Shown here piece after piece: positions 42,173 to 53,798 of a DNA stretch of 64,000 nt (position 1 is the first letter of the stretch; every line of letters starts with the position of its first letter). Source of the DNA: Oscheius tipulae. Its lineage: Eukaryota > Nematoda > Chromadorea > Rhabditida > Rhabditidae. The DNA lies in contig JASJZH010000001.1 in assembly GCA_037178975.1 (NCBI GenBank), forward strand, positions 3,224,001 through 3,288,000. Reading direction: 5' to 3'. Below the pieces are notes generated by a model. It saw only the letters and a program-made list of their open reading frames with translations, did not search any database and was not told the DNA's origin. Made by a program: the position numbers and the translations under genes.

Positions 42173-43760
42173 TCATTCTACATGGTTTACTTCCTCGTAA
42201 TTGTCTCCTTCTCCTTGAGAGACTGTTGAAGTCGTCGTCTTGCTCGTGGCAGTTTCTTTCGATGGGGCAGCTTCCGTAGGAGCCACGTATTTGGTAGGCG
42301 CTTGATAGACGGGGGCAGACTTGATGACCTGCTCTTCTCCCTTCTCACCATCTGCTACTCCAGATATGTCGGATTTCGTCGTGCAGCTCTTTCCGGCTGA
42401 AGAGCCAGACTTACTCTGTCACCTATAATTGACTCATATTGTCCGTCAGGAGTTCCTCTTCCTCCGGTCGACGTGACCGAAGAGGCAGTCGGCTTGGCCC
42501 TGCTCTTGCCAACAGTAGACGCCGCTCTACTCATAGATTATATTGCCTGCGCCTTGCACACATTGCTCGCCGTGCTCATTTGACTAGGTTCTGCGAAATA
42601 GGCCGAGTCGGTAGTCGAAGGCCGATGAGTCGAGGCGCCTCCTCTTGTCATGATTCGGCTCATGTTGGTATTCGTGGTTCTGTTTGTTGAGAATCCACCA
42701 CTACCGTATCCACACGGACCATAGCCGGCACATGGCGCCTCGACCTTTCAACCTTTTTGATATGACACCTACAAAGAGAGTCCAGAAGAGGTAGAAGATC
42801 TTCTACTCGGTGTACCAGCTGATAACCGAGAGCAGATGAACCGGATAGAGACAGTTGATCACACAGGCAATTAGATCATGGACCACAAGACCGATGGGTA
42901 TAGTTTTGTGAAGTCGGCGTACTCCCGCACCAGGGCGAAGACGATGAAGTAGGCTGTACATCCGATGAGGATGCCAGACTATGAGACTGACAAAGACAAC
43001 CAGTCAATAAAACAGGCTCGAATACCAAATTGCAGTTTCGATGTAGCCGATCAAGGCAATCATGTGGCATGGGAACATGATTCAGCGGATCTTGCAAGGA
43101 AAGTCGACCAGAAGAGTTTTAGAGTCATACGTTTCTGTTCGCCGAGAGGAAATAGTCCCCGCTCGGGAGCAACTGGCTGATTCGGCTTTGGTTGTAGAAG
43201 TTCGCATTACTGAATTCGATTGGAGCACAGTTATCCGCCCTGTTCATAAGCATTACCATCAGCTCCCGGTCCGTAGCTTCTACATCTGTACCAGGCCCAT
43301 AGTTACTGTAACCACCAGGTCCGTCACGACGTGTTACGCCCATCAAAAAGGCGTCGCCAATTTTTCTCGCGCCATATTCCTATTTCGAGGGCGGGATTTC
43401 AAAATTACTTTTCTAGCCTTTTTAAATTAATGTAAGGTATACGGTATTCTGTACCACAATCGGTTTAAACCACATTTTCTGTAGGATACTGTACTTAAGA
43501 AAACGAGCGGCATTTGCGCCCGGTTTGAAAAAGTGGTGACGCGCATAACACGCCGTGCCGTAGCTACTGTACCCAGTAGCATTTCGTGGTTTTGATAGGT
43601 AGAGCCGGCGGAACTTTTCCCCGTTCCGATTCCATCGCGACTTCGAGGTCCTTATAGACGTTCAGAGCTATTTATGTCAAGGGAAGCACCCAATACAGAA
43701 CTTTTGTGATGAAGACGAACAAATATTGCAAGGCAAAGAATTTTTTAAAGGACTGACTGA
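42173..43760 (-). pseudogene. Decaying multi-span membrane protein gene with Gly/Tyr tail
   Basis: Minus-strand pieces look like one or two copies of a small nematode membrane protein: FFALQYLFVFITKVLYWV, then ALNVYKDLEVAMESE, then HMIALIGYIETAIWYSSLFY, SGILIGCTAYFIVFALV and HDLIACVINCLYPVHLLSV. Tails are Gly/Tyr/Ser-rich (SSYGPGGYSNYGPG; CAGYGPCGYGSGG). The final piece reads PVYQAPTKYVAPTEAAPS and ends NYEEVNHVE. Adjacent segments lie in different frames without usable splice sites between them, notably around 42880-42930. A MITE sits inside the Gly/Tyr segment. I read this as a degenerating gene, perhaps a tandem pair. It could still be functional if unusual splicing is used. Confidence 0.45.
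43325..43557. mobile_element. MITE, complete copy 2 (4-base TSD CCGT)
   Basis: A 233-base copy of the element at 6490-6725 in the same orientation, flanked by CCGT at 43321-43324 and 43558-43561. Interior stretches such as TGTAGGATACTGTACTTAAG and GCGGCATTTGCGCCCGGTTT are the same in both. Removing it and one TSD restores an open Gly/Tyr-coding frame across the site. Confidence 0.92.
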
Positions 43761-44174
43761 CAAAAAGTCTCATTACGAAGCAAACGGATAACCGGAAAGG
43801 GTACGCTATTCAGGGTCCTTACACTTTCCCAAATTCTTGTCGCTCACTGTTCTTTGTATTTCCGCTTACTCATTTTATTCTTCTTTTTTTCAATGTAGAG
43901 CATTTCTTATCCACAATAAAAACGGCAGAAAAAAAGCTATAAGACAGCAAATGCGCTCTAGCGAGAATGAGCGCTCGTTCGAATTTTATTTCCTCGACGT
44001 CATTCTGTCAATCCCCCGTGCTGTCGCGAGTGCGCGACCAGCCTCGCATTGATTCATTGTTTTCCATTAGCCACCACATGCTTTTGGATACCGAATGGGA
44101 AACATATCTCAGAATTGTTTCTGTGATTGCAATTTTCCTCTTTCTTATTTCTCTCGTTAAAATCGCATTTCAGA
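43761..44174. other. Upstream region of the EB1 gene
   Basis: About 410 bases. Open plus-strand frames run up to the acceptor before the EB1 start but have no family support. It probably holds the EB1 promoter and leader. Confidence 0.4.
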
Positions 44175-45222
44175 ATGGTACAAAATGTCTACGTCAGCGC
44201 TGTTACGACTGACAATGTCAGTCGTACCACGCTCGTAGCATGGGTTAACTCGCTTCTCCAGGTGAAAACTTCATTTACTCGTAAATTAAGTCTTTTACAG
44301 GCCCAACTGTCGAAAATTGAGGAGATGAGCACCGGCGCGGCCTATTGTCAACTTACCCATCTTCTCTGGCCAGACAACATATCCCTGAAGCGAGTCAAGT
44401 GGAATTCAAAAGCCGAAATGGATCATCTTAACAACTGGAAAATTTTGGGTATTGCCTGGAAGGACATCGGAGTCGACAAGGTGTGATCTAACTTATTTCC
44501 TTTCAACCATGCTCTTTTAGCCAATTCAAGTAGAAAAGCTGGTCAAGGGCAAATTCCAAGACAACTTCGAGTTCCTCCAATGGTTCTACAAGTTTTTCTA
44601 CGCTAACGCCGGAGATTTCGAGGAAGGCAGCTACGAAGCTCTTGCTCATCGCGGAGGAGAGGTACAATCTATATTTTTCGTCGCGTATGTACATTTGAGC
44701 CACTTCCCGTCGGAGCCAAAGGACCAGCCGCAGCCCGACCTGCTCTTCGCCCTGCCCCTACCAGCAAGCCATCTACTGCTCCAAAGAAGACTGTCACCAG
44801 TACCGTCGCGCCGGTGACGAGAGCTGCTCCTGCCTCCGCGAACAAGGGATTGGCTGCAGACAAGGAAAAAATCGCGGAGCTAGAGGAACAAGTAGCCCTG
44901 GTGCGTGTAATTCTTTCAACCTTCAACCATCCATGTTTCAGAGTTACGAGGCTATTCAAGTGGCCGAGCGAGAACGTGATTTCTACTTTCAGAAGCTTCG
45001 GCAGATCGAGGACTTGTGCAACGCCCTTCCGGAAGGTCAACATCTGAATGCAGAAAGCGTTTTAGCCATTCTTTATACTGAGGTCAGTTTGGTTCTCTTG
45101 TATCTCCCAATTCGTCGTTTTAGGATGTCCCCCAAGGCGAAGACGGTCTCGAAAATGTTGCTCCTCCTGAAGTCGAGATCGCCACAGCTGCTCCCACTTT
45201 TGACGACTCCGAGACCTTTTAG
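44175..45222 (+). CDS. End-binding protein EB1
   Basis: EB1 tracks growing microtubule plus ends and recruits SxIP partners. The start [20 protein letters not shown] abuts an acceptor. The calponin-homology domain continues with [44 protein letters not shown] and [14 protein letters not shown]. An Ala/Pro/Thr-rich linker leads to the EB homology coiled coil ([20 protein letters not shown], then [17 protein letters not shown]). The C-terminus is TFDDSETF: it ends in Phe like some nematode EBPs, and the EEY/F motif is only partly kept (ETF), which may weaken CAP-Gly binding. Six exons. It lies 211 bases upstream of msh-2 on the same strand. Which EBP orthologue it is cannot be decided here. Confidence 0.94.
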
Positions 45223-45432
45223 ATTCCTTTCTCTCACCCTTGCATACCCTCTACATTTTACTTCATAATTTTGCTTACTCAGCTTTTCTCTTGTAATTCT
45301 TTCTGGTGTTTACTTGTGATCATTTTACATTAAATTATTTTTGGGCTAAAGCTTTCTAGTCTTGTTTGGTAGCTCTCATCCGAGAATTCTTCACCTCGCT
45401 GACAAACTCTGAAAAAAAGAAAAAAACTGCAG

Positions 45433-48400
45433 ATGTCGGAAGCAGCAGATAAGTCGCTGCTTCGAGTACTCAAGGCCAAGGGAGATGCCACAATTGCCAT
45501 CTTTGAACGCTCCGATGGTTATTTTGCTAGCTACGGAACCGATTGTCGTCTTCTGGCCAGTGAGGTCTTCAAAAGCGATGTCTGCGTCAAACGAATCATG
45601 TTATCCGGAGGTTTCTTTGTTTTAAAAGGCGGTCATTTACAGAAAAATGTTTAGACGTTCCAATGCAGTACATTAGTCTCGGTCTCAACCAGTACAAGAG
45701 AGTCGTCCGCGAACTTATCATGTTTCTTCGATACCGCGTGGAGCTGTATGCACTTCAAGAAGGACAATGGAAACTGAAGGCCAAGGTTTCTATTTTTCCT
45801 TTCTTTCAAGTTCAAATTTTACAGGGAACAGTAGGTAACGCTGGCGATTTCGAAGACGTCATCGGCGATGTGTCGAGTAGCGGATCCACGGTGATGGCTG
45901 TGTCGATATCTGGCGATGGAAACGTATTCCATTCTTCTGTTTCAGTCAAAAACATATTCAGAATCATGTGAGCACGTGTTTTTGGGATATGGATGAGCTC
46001 CGAGTCACTACAACCGAATTCAACGACACGGCTGTCTTCTCCCAAACCGAGGTCTCTTTTTATTTATTTATTTTTCTAGAAAATTGCTCTTTCTTCAGCA
46101 ATGCGTAGTCGGTATGAATCCGCGAGAATGTCTGCTGGTCGACTGCAACGAGCCGTCCAAGAAAAAAGCCCTTTCCGCTATTCTTCAACGTGCCGGGGTC
46201 ATGTTGACGGTGTACAAGCCTGCCGAAAAGGTCACGGACGAGCAGTTTCAGAAGGTCTTCAGAACTCTAGGTTTTCTTACATGTCTTGAACACTCCGCAA
46301 GTTTTTTTTTCAGATTCTAGCCTGACAGAGCCGCTCAAAGCTCTTGGCAAGGTCCTTTACACCTTCTTCAGCATGAGAACACAGCCGCAATTCGAGAAGA
46401 AGTTCACTTTGAGCGACTACAAAACCAGCGGTTACATGCATCTGGATGGAGCAGCTGTTAGGGCGCTCGAACTGTTCTCAACCAACTATTTTCATGGTAC
46501 GCTTTCTCCCCTTCGTTCTTCAAATGCCAGTCAGACGAATCCACGAATGGAACACTCTTCGGCGTGTTGAACAAATGCAAATCGGCCGGAGGGCAGCGTC
46601 TCCTTCGCGACTGGCTGGCTCGGCCACTCTGTGATATTCGTCCTTTGAAGGAGCGTCAAGATGCTATTTCTGCCCTGATCGACTGTTCGCTTGAGCGAAA
46701 CCAGCTTCGGAACATCCTTCTGCCCAAAGTTCCCGATGTGGCTCAACTTTCAAGGAAGCTTTTACAGAAGAGAGCTCGTTTGCAGGTTTTATTTTAGCTC
46801 TTTTATATTTTAACGAAATCTAGGATTGCTTCCGAATCTATCAGCTGATCGGTCTTCTGGGTCACATCGAAAAATGCTTACGTACTATCTACCAGAACAA
46901 TGAAGAGGCTGCGGCCATCAAGGAAATGCTTCTCGAGCCCATTTGTTACGGGCTCTCTCAGTTCGACAAGTACAATCAGCTCATCAGCAGCACAATCGAC
47001 ATTGAATACCTTCAAAAGACTAACAATTTCCGTATCAAGCCTTCAATTGATCCCTCCCTGCAAGAACTTGCAAATGAGATGGATGAACTGCAGGAGAAAA
47101 TGACCAGGGTCCACAAGAAGGTAGTTTTCTTTATTGGGAAAAGTTTACACTTTCTCTAGGCATGTTCTCGTCTGGAAGTCGATTCAAATACGGTGAAGCT
47201 CGATTCGAACACGCAACACGGCTATTTCTATCGTGTGACTCTGAAAGACGAGAAACACATCAGGAAGAGCAAGGAGTTGACCATTGTTTCTACTACCAAA
47301 GGCTCTGGAGTTATGTTCCGAGATAACGCCTTGGCTGAGCTCAATGACAGGTTCTTTTAGATGTTTCTGTTTCATCAAAACTATTCAGATACGTTGACCT
47401 CAATGGAGTCTACCAGAAAACTCAGGCGGATTTGGAGAGGAAGGTCGTGGAGATTTGTGCCGGCTACACTGTCTCTCTAACCCAGCTGAACAATGCCTTG
47501 GCCGTTGTCGATGTGCTCGTTGCTCTGGCCACCGTAGCAGCCGAATCCCCCTATCCGTATGTTCGACCAGTTCTCGAACCAATGGGTACGCGTTTAAATA
47601 AGCTATACAAAAACATTTGTTAGGCAGTGGAGTCTTGGAGCTTCGTGGGTGTCGTCATGCGGTCTTAGAGACCTCTCTCGGCGGACAGTACATTCCTAAC
47701 AATGTTCTTCTTGGTAAAACCCCATTTTACCTATAATACATCTCCGTTCCAGATAAGGAAACACGAATGATTGTACTGACCGGTGCCAATATGGGTGGCA
47801 AAAGTACCTATCTGCGATCAGCTGCCATCTGTGTCCTCCTGGCTCAAATCGGATCCTTCGTGCCCGCCACGACTGCCAGAATTTCCATTGTGGACGGAAT
47901 CTTCACTAGAGTCGGGGCCAGTGATCAGCAGACCAAAGGAATATCGACCTTCATGGCAGAGATGCTCGATTCCAGCTCCATTCTGCAGGTTTCTTTTGAT
48001 TCGTAGCTTGCAAAACTGACCCTTAGGCAGCCACAGCAAATTCCCTCGTCATCGTGGACGAATTGGGAAGAGGAACTTCGACATTTGATGGATTCGGTCT
48101 AGCCTGGGCAATTGCCAGTGATCTTCTCAAGAAGACCAAGTGTTTCTGCCTCTATGCCACCCATTTCCATGAAATGGCCGATTTGGAGGAGAACGAAGGA
48201 GCAAAGGCCATGCAGGTATTACTGTTTTCGATTCGCAAAAGTTGTTTTCAAATTCAGATGACAGTGAATGCGGAAGAAGATCGTCTGGTCATGCTCTACG
48301 AAATCAAACCGGGCAGAGCAATCTCGTCATTCGGAATCGCCGTAGCTCGAATGGTCGGCTTCCCGGAAAATGTTGTCATTGTAGGTTTTTTGTCTCTGCT

Positions 48401-48517
48401 ATGAACTCAGTTTTTTAGGATGCTGAACAAGAGCTTAGAGAACTCGAACGTGGACAGATCAAACAGCTGAAGGAGACCAAGAACGAAGATCTTCGCCAAT
48501 TCCTTCTCAATTTATAA
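45433..48517 (+). CDS. msh-2: DNA mismatch repair ATPase MSH2
   Basis: MSH2 pairs with MSH6 to recognise mismatches and small loops in the nucleus. The start [20 protein letters not shown] is followed by the connector and lever domains (LLNKCK region: [40 protein letters not shown]) and the clamp ([20 protein letters not shown]). The ATPase has Walker [15 protein letters not shown], signature [10 protein letters not shown], Walker [21 protein letters not shown] and [10 protein letters not shown]. It ends RQFLLNL, earlier than vertebrate MSH2. Short introns throughout, all in phase where tested. The ATG directly follows CTGCAG, with an A-rich stretch before it, consistent with trans-splicing. 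The stop lies about 240 bases before the histone H3 gene. Confidence 0.96.
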
Positions 48518-48670
48518 TCCTCTTTGTGAATTTATTAGTTTCAGGCAAAAAAATGAACGTTGATCTCCTTGCAGACCTTTCCTTTTCAACAACAGCATGA
48601 TGACCTGAGCTATCGCTTTTGTGATCGATAGAGAGAGAGCAAGCACTCTCTCTATAGAGAGAGTACAAAG

Positions 48671-48724
48671 TTTTGGCGCCAATATGGAGGGGCGTGGCTA
48701 ACGGAGAGATACTGCCATAAGACT
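48671..48724 (+). promoter_or_regulatory. Histone H3 promoter elements
   Basis: An E2F-like TTTTGGCGCC at 48671-48680 is followed by the shared histone element GGCGTGGCTAACGGAGAG at 48691-48708 and an AT-rich CCATAAG where the sister genes have TATAAG. The ATG is about 50 bases further on. Confidence 0.65.
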
Positions 48725-48739
48725 GCCTCCTTGCACTAG

Positions 48740-49168
<429 letters not shown>

Positions 49169-49198
49169 GTGCTCGTGACTCTAATTTGAAAACCCAAC

Positions 49199-49214
49199 GG
49201 CCCTCTTCAGGGCC
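49199..49214 (+). terminator. Histone 3'-end stem-loop (H3)
   Basis: GGCCCTCTTCAGGGCC, preceded by AACCCAAC and followed by ACA. This is the metazoan SLBP-binding hairpin that directs 3' processing of replication-dependent histone mRNAs. It lies 31 bases after the stop. Confidence 0.95.
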
Positions 49215-49819
49215 ACATTTCTATCGAGCCTCTTTGAATTGTTGTACATAAAATCTTTGAATGTGAGAGAGCGGAAACTGCTGGGATGAGAGGGAGTTTG
49301 GCAACATAATGGGAACTAGAGTATTGTGTTGGGATATGAACTGAACTTTGAGAGTTGCTGCGCTGAAAACAAAGAATAGACCAAGGTACTGTGAGCAACC
49401 TAGAAGATGCTCAGGGCAGACCTGTCATTCCTCTCATGCCAATTGAATTCTGCTGTCGAGTTCCTATAAGAGAAGAGGTGTTGCATGCCCCGGAGGGTTA
49501 CTGGCTTCTAAAAACCGGCTAGCTATAGAACGGAAACAAACTATCGTTGTTTTACAGGAGTTTCCACCATCCCTCATTTGAGATCCGTAGTCACATGTAT
49601 TTTTGTTGGCATTGTAGTCGAGACAATTTGAGACAATTTGGTCTGTCCTTTGCCCTGAGAATTGAGCTCTGATGTGGTCGGAATTGTTCTTCGTGCTCCC
49701 CTTTAGGTATTCCGAGACTATCCCTTCTTAATCGACTCCTTCTCTCCCGCGCTATCTCGCTGGCTCTCAGCCAGCGTCCTCACCGATTAGAGGTTACATT
49801 GTAGCGAGAGAGTCCAGAG
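49215..49819. other. Spacer between H3 and H2B
   Basis: No gene supported. A tandem GAGACAATTT duplication lies near 49620-49640. Confidence 0.5.
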
Positions 49820-49867
49820 TTTTGGCGGGACGTAAGGGGCGTGGCTAACGGAGAGCACTCGCTATAA
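49820..49867 (+). promoter_or_regulatory. Histone H2B promoter elements
   Basis: E2F-like TTTTGGCGGGA at 49820-49830, the shared element GGCGTGGCTAACGGAGAG at 49838-49855, and CTATAAG at about 49862. Same order and spacing as upstream of H3. Confidence 0.7.
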
Positions 49868-49917
49868 GAGACAGAGAAGGGAGGGATCCTTACCACTTGC
49901 CAAGTGTACTACTGACC

Positions 49918-50292
49918 ATGCCGCCTAAGCCGTCCGCCAAGGGAGCCAAGAAAGCCGCCAAGGCCCAGAAGGCCACTCGTACCGGAGAGAAGAAAAAGAG
50001 ACGTGGAGGACGCAAGGAGTCTTACTCTGTCTACATCTACCGTGTTCTGAAGCAGGTCCACCCCGATACCGGAGTCTCCTCCAAGGCCATGTCCATCATG
50101 AACTCCTTCGTCAACGACGTCTTCGAGCGCATTGCTGCCGAGGCCAGCCGTCTTGCCCACTACAACAAGAAGAGCACCATCTCTTCTCGCGAAGTCCAGA
50201 CCGCTGTCCGCCTCATCCTGCCCGGAGAGCTCGCCAAGCACGCCGTCTCTGAGGGAACCAAGGCTGTCACCAAGTACACCTCCAGCAAGTAA
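49918..50292 (+). CDS. Histone H2B
   Basis: 124 codons, no intron. It starts [20 protein letters not shown] and has the conserved core [20 protein letters not shown], ending VTKYTSSK, which includes the lysine (in AVTKYTSSK) ubiquitinated in other eukaryotes. The second ATG of a longer open frame was chosen because it matches the family start and sits downstream of the TATA element. The N-terminal tail differs from C. elegans, as is usual for H2B. Confidence 0.97.
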   Translation: MPPKPSAKGAKKAAKAQKATRTGEKKKRRGGRKESYSVYIYRVLKQVHPDTGVSSKAMSIMNSFVNDVFERIAAEASRLAHYNKKSTISSREVQTAVRLILPGELAKHAVSEGTKAVTKYTSSK

Positions 50293-50326
50293 TTCTCTTC
50301 ACCCGAGAGTTCCTGTCAAAACCCAA

Positions 50327-50342
50327 CGGCCCTCTTCAGGGC
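50327..50342 (+). terminator. Histone 3'-end stem-loop (H2B)
   Basis: GGCCCTCTTCAGGGCC with the same AACCCAAC leader and ACA trailer as the H3 copy. Confidence 0.95.
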
Positions 50343-50976
50343 CACATATGCAAACGTATTTTATTTGTGAGTGAATAAAATATGCATTCAGATGGTTCAA
50401 TTTACTGCTACTCTGTCGTTATACCGCGAGACAAAGTCATGCTCAAGGTATTCAAGTTATTGAAAGATAGGAAAATACGGGTACGTGAAGGACAGGAAAT
50501 GTAACATGTTTATGATGGTACTGCTCTGAATGGTAGAACTAAATAGTTTTGAAATTCATAGCAAATGGCATAGCACATCAAATGAAATGGCATCTGGTAC
50601 GAAAGAAAAAGTGCTCCGGCTATCGAAGTTCTCTTCTTCAGAATTCTCAGGGTTGTTTCTTTCATGTTCCACCTCACATAAAGGAAGAGTATCACTCCTT
50701 TTAGGAATCTTTCGAGAGTGTTGTTCGACAGAAGGAATATGACTTTCTAAAGATCGGTTCAAATGTTTATCCTTTCAGTAGTTACTCTTCGATTCTTCTT
50801 CCAACCAATTTATCTCTTTTCCACGCATGAAACTCGCTTTCCCGTCCTATTTTGTCACCTTGGCACTGTTCCAGTATCTTTGACCGGGGTCTCCCCGCTC
50901 TGTTCGATTATAGCACAGTCCGCGACGCGACTGAATAATTAGCCGCGCTGTGTTGGCAGATAGGGAACGCGTGGAG
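50343..50976. other. Spacer between H2B and H2A
   Basis: About 630 bases with no supported gene. Frames on both strands lack family or splice support. Confidence 0.5.
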
Positions 50977-51026
50977 ATTGGCGCGCTTTTGGATGGGCGG
51001 GGCTAACGGAGAGAACCCCTTATAAG
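50977..51026 (+). promoter_or_regulatory. Histone H2A promoter elements
   Basis: ATTGGCGCGC at 50977-50986, the shared element variant GGCGGGGCTAACGGAGAG at 50996-51013, and TATAAG at 51021-51026. Confidence 0.7.
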
Positions 51027-51085
51027 AACAGGATTCAGCCCATTCGGTACGAGTCTCACACTCAACTAACCGCCGTCAAGTCGTC

Positions 51086-51466
51086 ATGTCTGGAAGAGGA
51101 AAGGGAGGAAAAGCCAAGTCTGGAGGAAAGGCCAAGTCTCGCTCGAGCCGTGCCGGACTTCAGTTCCCCGTCGGTCGTCTGCACCGTATGCTCCGCAAGG
51201 GCAACTACGCTCAGCGTATTGGAGCTGGCGCCCCCGTCTACCTGGCCGCCGTCCTCGAATACCTCGCTGCTGAGGTCCTCGAGTTGGCTGGAAACGCCGC
51301 CCGTGACAACAAGAAGACCAGAATCAACCCTCGCCATCTTCAGCTCGCTGTCCGCAACGACGAGGAGTTGAACAAGCTTCTCTCCGGAGTCACCATTGCT
51401 CAGGGAGGAGTCCTGCCCAACATCCAGGCCGTCCTTCTCCCCAAGAAGACTGCTGAGGAAAAGTAA
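51086..51466 (+). CDS. Histone H2A
   Basis: 126 codons, no intron. It starts [20 protein letters not shown]; the core includes [20 protein letters not shown] and [20 protein letters not shown], with the acidic-patch residues kept. It ends [10 protein letters not shown] and lacks the SQ(E/D)-hydrophobic tail of H2A.X. A canonical S-phase H2A. Confidence 0.97.
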   Translation: MSGRGKGGKAKSGGKAKSRSSRAGLQFPVGRLHRMLRKGNYAQRIGAGAPVYLAAVLEYLAAEVLELAGNAARDNKKTRINPRHLQLAVRNDEELNKLLSGVTIAQGGVLPNIQAVLLPKKTAEEK

Positions 51467-51497
51467 ACAGCTACTTCGGCACATTTTCAAACCCAAC

Positions 51498-51513
51498 GGC
51501 CCTCTTTAGGGCC
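51498..51513 (+). terminator. Histone 3'-end stem-loop (H2A)
   Basis: GGCCCTCTTTAGGGCC: same stem as the other three with one change in the loop region (CTTT for CTTC). Confidence 0.95.
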
Positions 51514-51894
51514 ACAATTCAACTCGTTCTTACATTGCTTGAATAAATGAAAAGGAGTGGTCAGAGTTCTGAAAAGGACAGCTTTACAGTTCAGGCTAGC
51601 CGGGGTTAAACTAGGAAAGTCTCATGAGTAGTGTCTCAAACACAGTGGGAAGGACTGGAATGTATGTTCCAGTCTGTTTTGATCTGGCACAATGGTCTTC
51701 TCGGTTGCTCCCTATCCTTCCCATACAAACTCGGACTACTGAACTGAACAGACACTCAATATTAAACGAATAGACGATTCACGAGCATATTTTGGAACGC
51801 AGGATCTACAAGACCACTATCAGTCAAGTATCTTTAAAAATTTAAACGAAAAGGATTCTTTGAATGTTTCTTTATTCACCAAACCATCCTCTAC
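51514..51894. other. Spacer between H2A and a minus-strand gene
   Basis: About 380 bases, converging 3' ends. No gene supported. Confidence 0.5.
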
Positions 51895-52332
51895 TTACTT
51901 TTGGTCGTCGTCTGTGGCCAGATAGAGCTGTTTCCGTCGCAGTCGGTCACTCTCCTTGATTTCGGCGATCTTCTTTGCAAAGTGTAACTCCTTGTCAGCA
52001 CAATATTCCGGCATCTCGTAAGGAACTGTGGCCAGAGAGTCGTCCTCGTCTCCCGGTTTCCTTCCAGCCAGATCTCTCGTCCTCTCGTTCATCTTCTCCT
52101 TCTGGATAGATGACATCATCGGCTCCGGTCGCGATTCCTTTGCCGTCACCATGCCACTGTTCTGAGATTATTCCGTGATTTGGGTAGAGCGACTCCTACT
52201 TACTGGCTTCTCCGATTTCGGGACTTTCTCCAGTTTCAACTTGCAACTTTCGACCCAGTTGGTGTCCTTCTTGGTAGATGGCTCCTTCTTCGTCGACGAA
52301 TCTTCTGGCTCATTTTTCCTCGTGATGCACAT
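51895..52332 (-). CDS. Small charged protein of unknown function
   Basis: Two exons join in phase (donor near 52201, acceptor near 52162) into about 130 residues. It starts MCITRKNEPEDSSTKKEPST and includes TNWVESCKLKLEKVPKSEKP, MVTAKESRPEPMMSSIQKEK, DDSLATVPYEMPEYCADKEL and HFAKKIAEIKESDRLRRKQL. It is rich in Lys and Glu, probably largely disordered with a C-terminal helix. No signal peptide or membrane span. I do not recognise a family. It is placed between H2A and H4 and points the other way. Confidence 0.65.
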
Positions 52333-52590
52333 GACAACTTCACGAGACGAGTGTGATTCAATAACTTTCTAAAGTTCCTTTACTCATAGAAAGTGTTCTA
52401 ACTTTTTCAAAAAGCTTTTCAATAAGATCTCTTCAAATTGTTCTGGTGTTCTCTACACTGAACCTCAAAGACTTTTGTTCTGCATAGGTTCATCTCCTTA
52501 GTACTTTCCCAATATTATCTGTCCGCCAATCAGTTCGGTTGACCTCTATCTCAAACAAGAGAGCGCAGTATCCAAAGAGAGTCTAGATAA
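52333..52590. other. Spacer upstream of H4
   Basis: Short divergent spacer between the small minus-strand gene and the H4 promoter; no gene seen. Confidence 0.4.
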
Positions 52591-53087
<497 letters not shown>

Positions 53088-53127
53088 GTCTTTGTGTCGG
53101 AACTCGCAGCTCATTTCAAAACCCAAC

Positions 53128-53143
53128 GGCCCTCTTCAGGGCC
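53128..53143 (+). terminator. Histone 3'-end stem-loop (H4)
   Basis: GGCCCTCTTCAGGGCC with the AACCCAAC leader, about 40 bases after the stop. Confidence 0.95.
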
Positions 53144-53216
53144 ACATGCGAACTCGTTTTTTTTTATAATGAAATGTGTAAACAATCGGTTTCTTGTGGC
53201 GATACTTGAAGTTCTA

Positions 53217-53417
53217 CTAAATCAGAAATCTCTGTAACTTATAACTAAACAGCGTCTTCTGGGCGAGAAATGTGCTTGGCTGGCTGCCATTGCGGGAAAG
53301 GTCAAGCTGTTCAGTTCTCCGCTGAAGAGCTTCGCGAATATCTGATGCCGCCGCACTGATTTTGATCTCTAGCCTGGCAGTCTTGTTCGCCCTGGGAAAT
53401 ATTTTAACCTTCTTCAT
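53217..53417 (-). CDS. Possible small protein, function unknown
   Basis: An acceptor (TTTTGCAG) sits two bases before an ATG that opens MKKVKIFPRANKTARLEIKI, followed by a helical-looking stretch (ASDIREALQRRTEQLDLSRN), ending SYKLQRFLI. About 66 residues. An upstream frame with a hydrophobic start exists but is separated by this acceptor. No family recognised; it could also be chance. Confidence 0.3.
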   Translation of the reverse strand: MKKVKIFPRANKTARLEIKISAAASDIREALQRRTEQLDLSRNGSQPSTFLAQKTLFSYKLQRFLI

Positions 53418-53798
53418 CTCTGCAAAAGCTCCAAATATTTTTCGTCCGAAATTATAACGATAGTAGTGCAAATGAAACATAATTGAGTAAAAAGACAGAG
53501 CAACACAGGTGAGAAGAAACAAACGAAATGCTAGCAATTTGAGGCAAAAACCGCCGAAATTTCAATATTTCAAGTGCGCTTCGAATAGAGGGTGGGCTTC
53601 TAATTTTCAATCGCCCTGTTTGGGTGCGCTTATATTAGAGAGGTGCTTCTAAAAGGGGTTTTACGGTAGATACCAAACAAAACGAAAAAGCGTTCAGATA
53701 GCACTTACCATAAAAAATTGGACGAATAGGTGAAAAGACGCAGCAAAAAAGAGTCTTCTTCTTGAAAACTTTTTATTCAAAGTATTCGCCCAGCCTCT

